Part shown: positions 4,846 to 5,106 of the stretch, piece after piece | How the letters are laid out: each line of letters starts with the position of its first letter | Numbering within the stretch: position 1 is the stretch's first letter | DNA from: Campylobacterales bacterium | Lineage (GTDB): Bacteria; Campylobacterota; Campylobacteria; Campylobacterales; JAADDG01 | Assembly (NCBI GenBank): GCA_027009865.1 | Contig: JALVCR010000039.1 | Location: 1 to 5,106, forward strand | Length of the DNA: 5,106 nucleotides | Reading direction: 5' to 3' | Translations under genes and position numbers: made by a program | The notes under the pieces: model-generated | Told to the model about the DNA's origin: nothing | The model's input: the letters and a program-made list of their open reading frames with translations, nothing else | Database searches by the model: none

Positions 4846-5106
4846 ATAAAAATGGCAATTTCATCGGCTAAAAAGAAATCTTTACTGTAAACTCTACCCT
4901 CTTTTATAAACAGCTTATTTAATTTCTCAAGCTCTTTTACCCTTTTTATCTCCTCTTTGTTTAAAATATCCATATCAAACCCAACTTCGCTTCTAAGTGC
5001 TAAAAATATTTTCTCTCTTTTAATATCCTCTTTTGTTAAAATCTCCTCTTTTTTAAAAAAGGGATCCTTTATATACTCCTCAATATCAAAATATGGATAG
5101 AGCCTT
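4836..5106 (-). CDS. hemW: C-terminal part of a HemW-like radical SAM protein (coproporphyrinogen III oxidase-like family), 5' end outside window
   Basis: The - strand is open from the window edge (first whole codon at 5105) to a TAA at 4838-4836, giving 89 C-terminal residues. They read RLYPYFDIEEYIKDPFF, then EKIFLALRSEVGFD (31-44), and end LADEIAIFIEG. A run of E-x-I/L-F-L-x-L-R followed by G-[IF]-D, then a short winged-helix-like stretch ending in LADEIA.FI, is what I recall of the HemN_C domain of HemW, a haem chaperone/radical SAM relative of HemN. The CX3CX2C radical SAM motif would be well upstream and is not visible, so the call rests on the C-terminus only. HemN itself or another HemN-like protein is possible but less likely given the FLALRSEVGFD pattern. 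The DNA here is more AT-rich than in the oor genes and rich in Lys/Glu codons. The gene converges on oorC with 13 bases between the two stop codons. Confidence 0.68.
   Translation of the reverse strand, partial: RLYPYFDIEEYIKDPFFKKEEILTKEDIKREKIFLALRSEVGFDMDILNKEEIKRVKELEKLNKLFIKEGRVYSKDFFLADEIAIFIEG

Overview
This window is a compact stretch of core carbon metabolism from a bacterium that looks like a member of the Campylobacterota (former Epsilonproteobacteria). The assignment rests on the gene order sucC-sucD-oorD-oorA-oorB-oorC, on the four-subunit oorDABC form of 2-oxoglutarate:acceptor oxidoreductase known from Campylobacter, Helicobacter and autotrophic vent relatives such as Sulfurimonas, and on moderately AT-rich coding DNA that mostly uses AGA for arginine. 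Genus cannot be fixed from this sequence alone.

Layout. Bases 1-1016 hold sucC, cut at its 5' end by the window edge (about 51 N-terminal residues missing). sucD (1019-1894) follows after 2 bases. After a 24-base gap come oorD (1919-2236), oorA (2246-3388), oorB (3388-4218, sharing one base with oorA) and oorC (4229-4822). All six read on the + strand with Shine-Dalgarno sequences and almost no intergenic space, so they are very probably one transcript whose promoter lies upstream of the window. On the - strand, bases 5106-4836 hold the C-terminal 89 residues of a HemW-like radical SAM protein that converges on oorC with 13 bases between the stop codons. A stem-loop over this junction has a U-tract only in the - strand direction.

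How the genes work together. Succinyl-CoA synthetase (SucCD) and ferredoxin-linked 2-oxoglutarate oxidoreductase (OorDABC) catalyse adjacent TCA-cycle steps through the shared intermediate succinyl-CoA. In the oxidative direction they turn 2-oxoglutarate into succinate with ATP and low-potential electrons. In the reductive direction they activate succinate and fix CO2, as in the reductive TCA cycle. The window does not show which direction dominates, because no ATP-citrate lyase or other diagnostic gene is present.

There is no mobile element, CRISPR array, tRNA/rRNA or defence system here, and no stretch over 300 bases without a gene. I do not see an undescribed gene system. The most unusual non-coding signal is a perfect 11-bp inverted repeat with a 4-base loop inside the 5' part of oorC (4286-4311). 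Weaker hairpins lie just inside the other three oor genes. The stem-loop at the oorC/hemW junction pairs the two genes' stop codons with each other.
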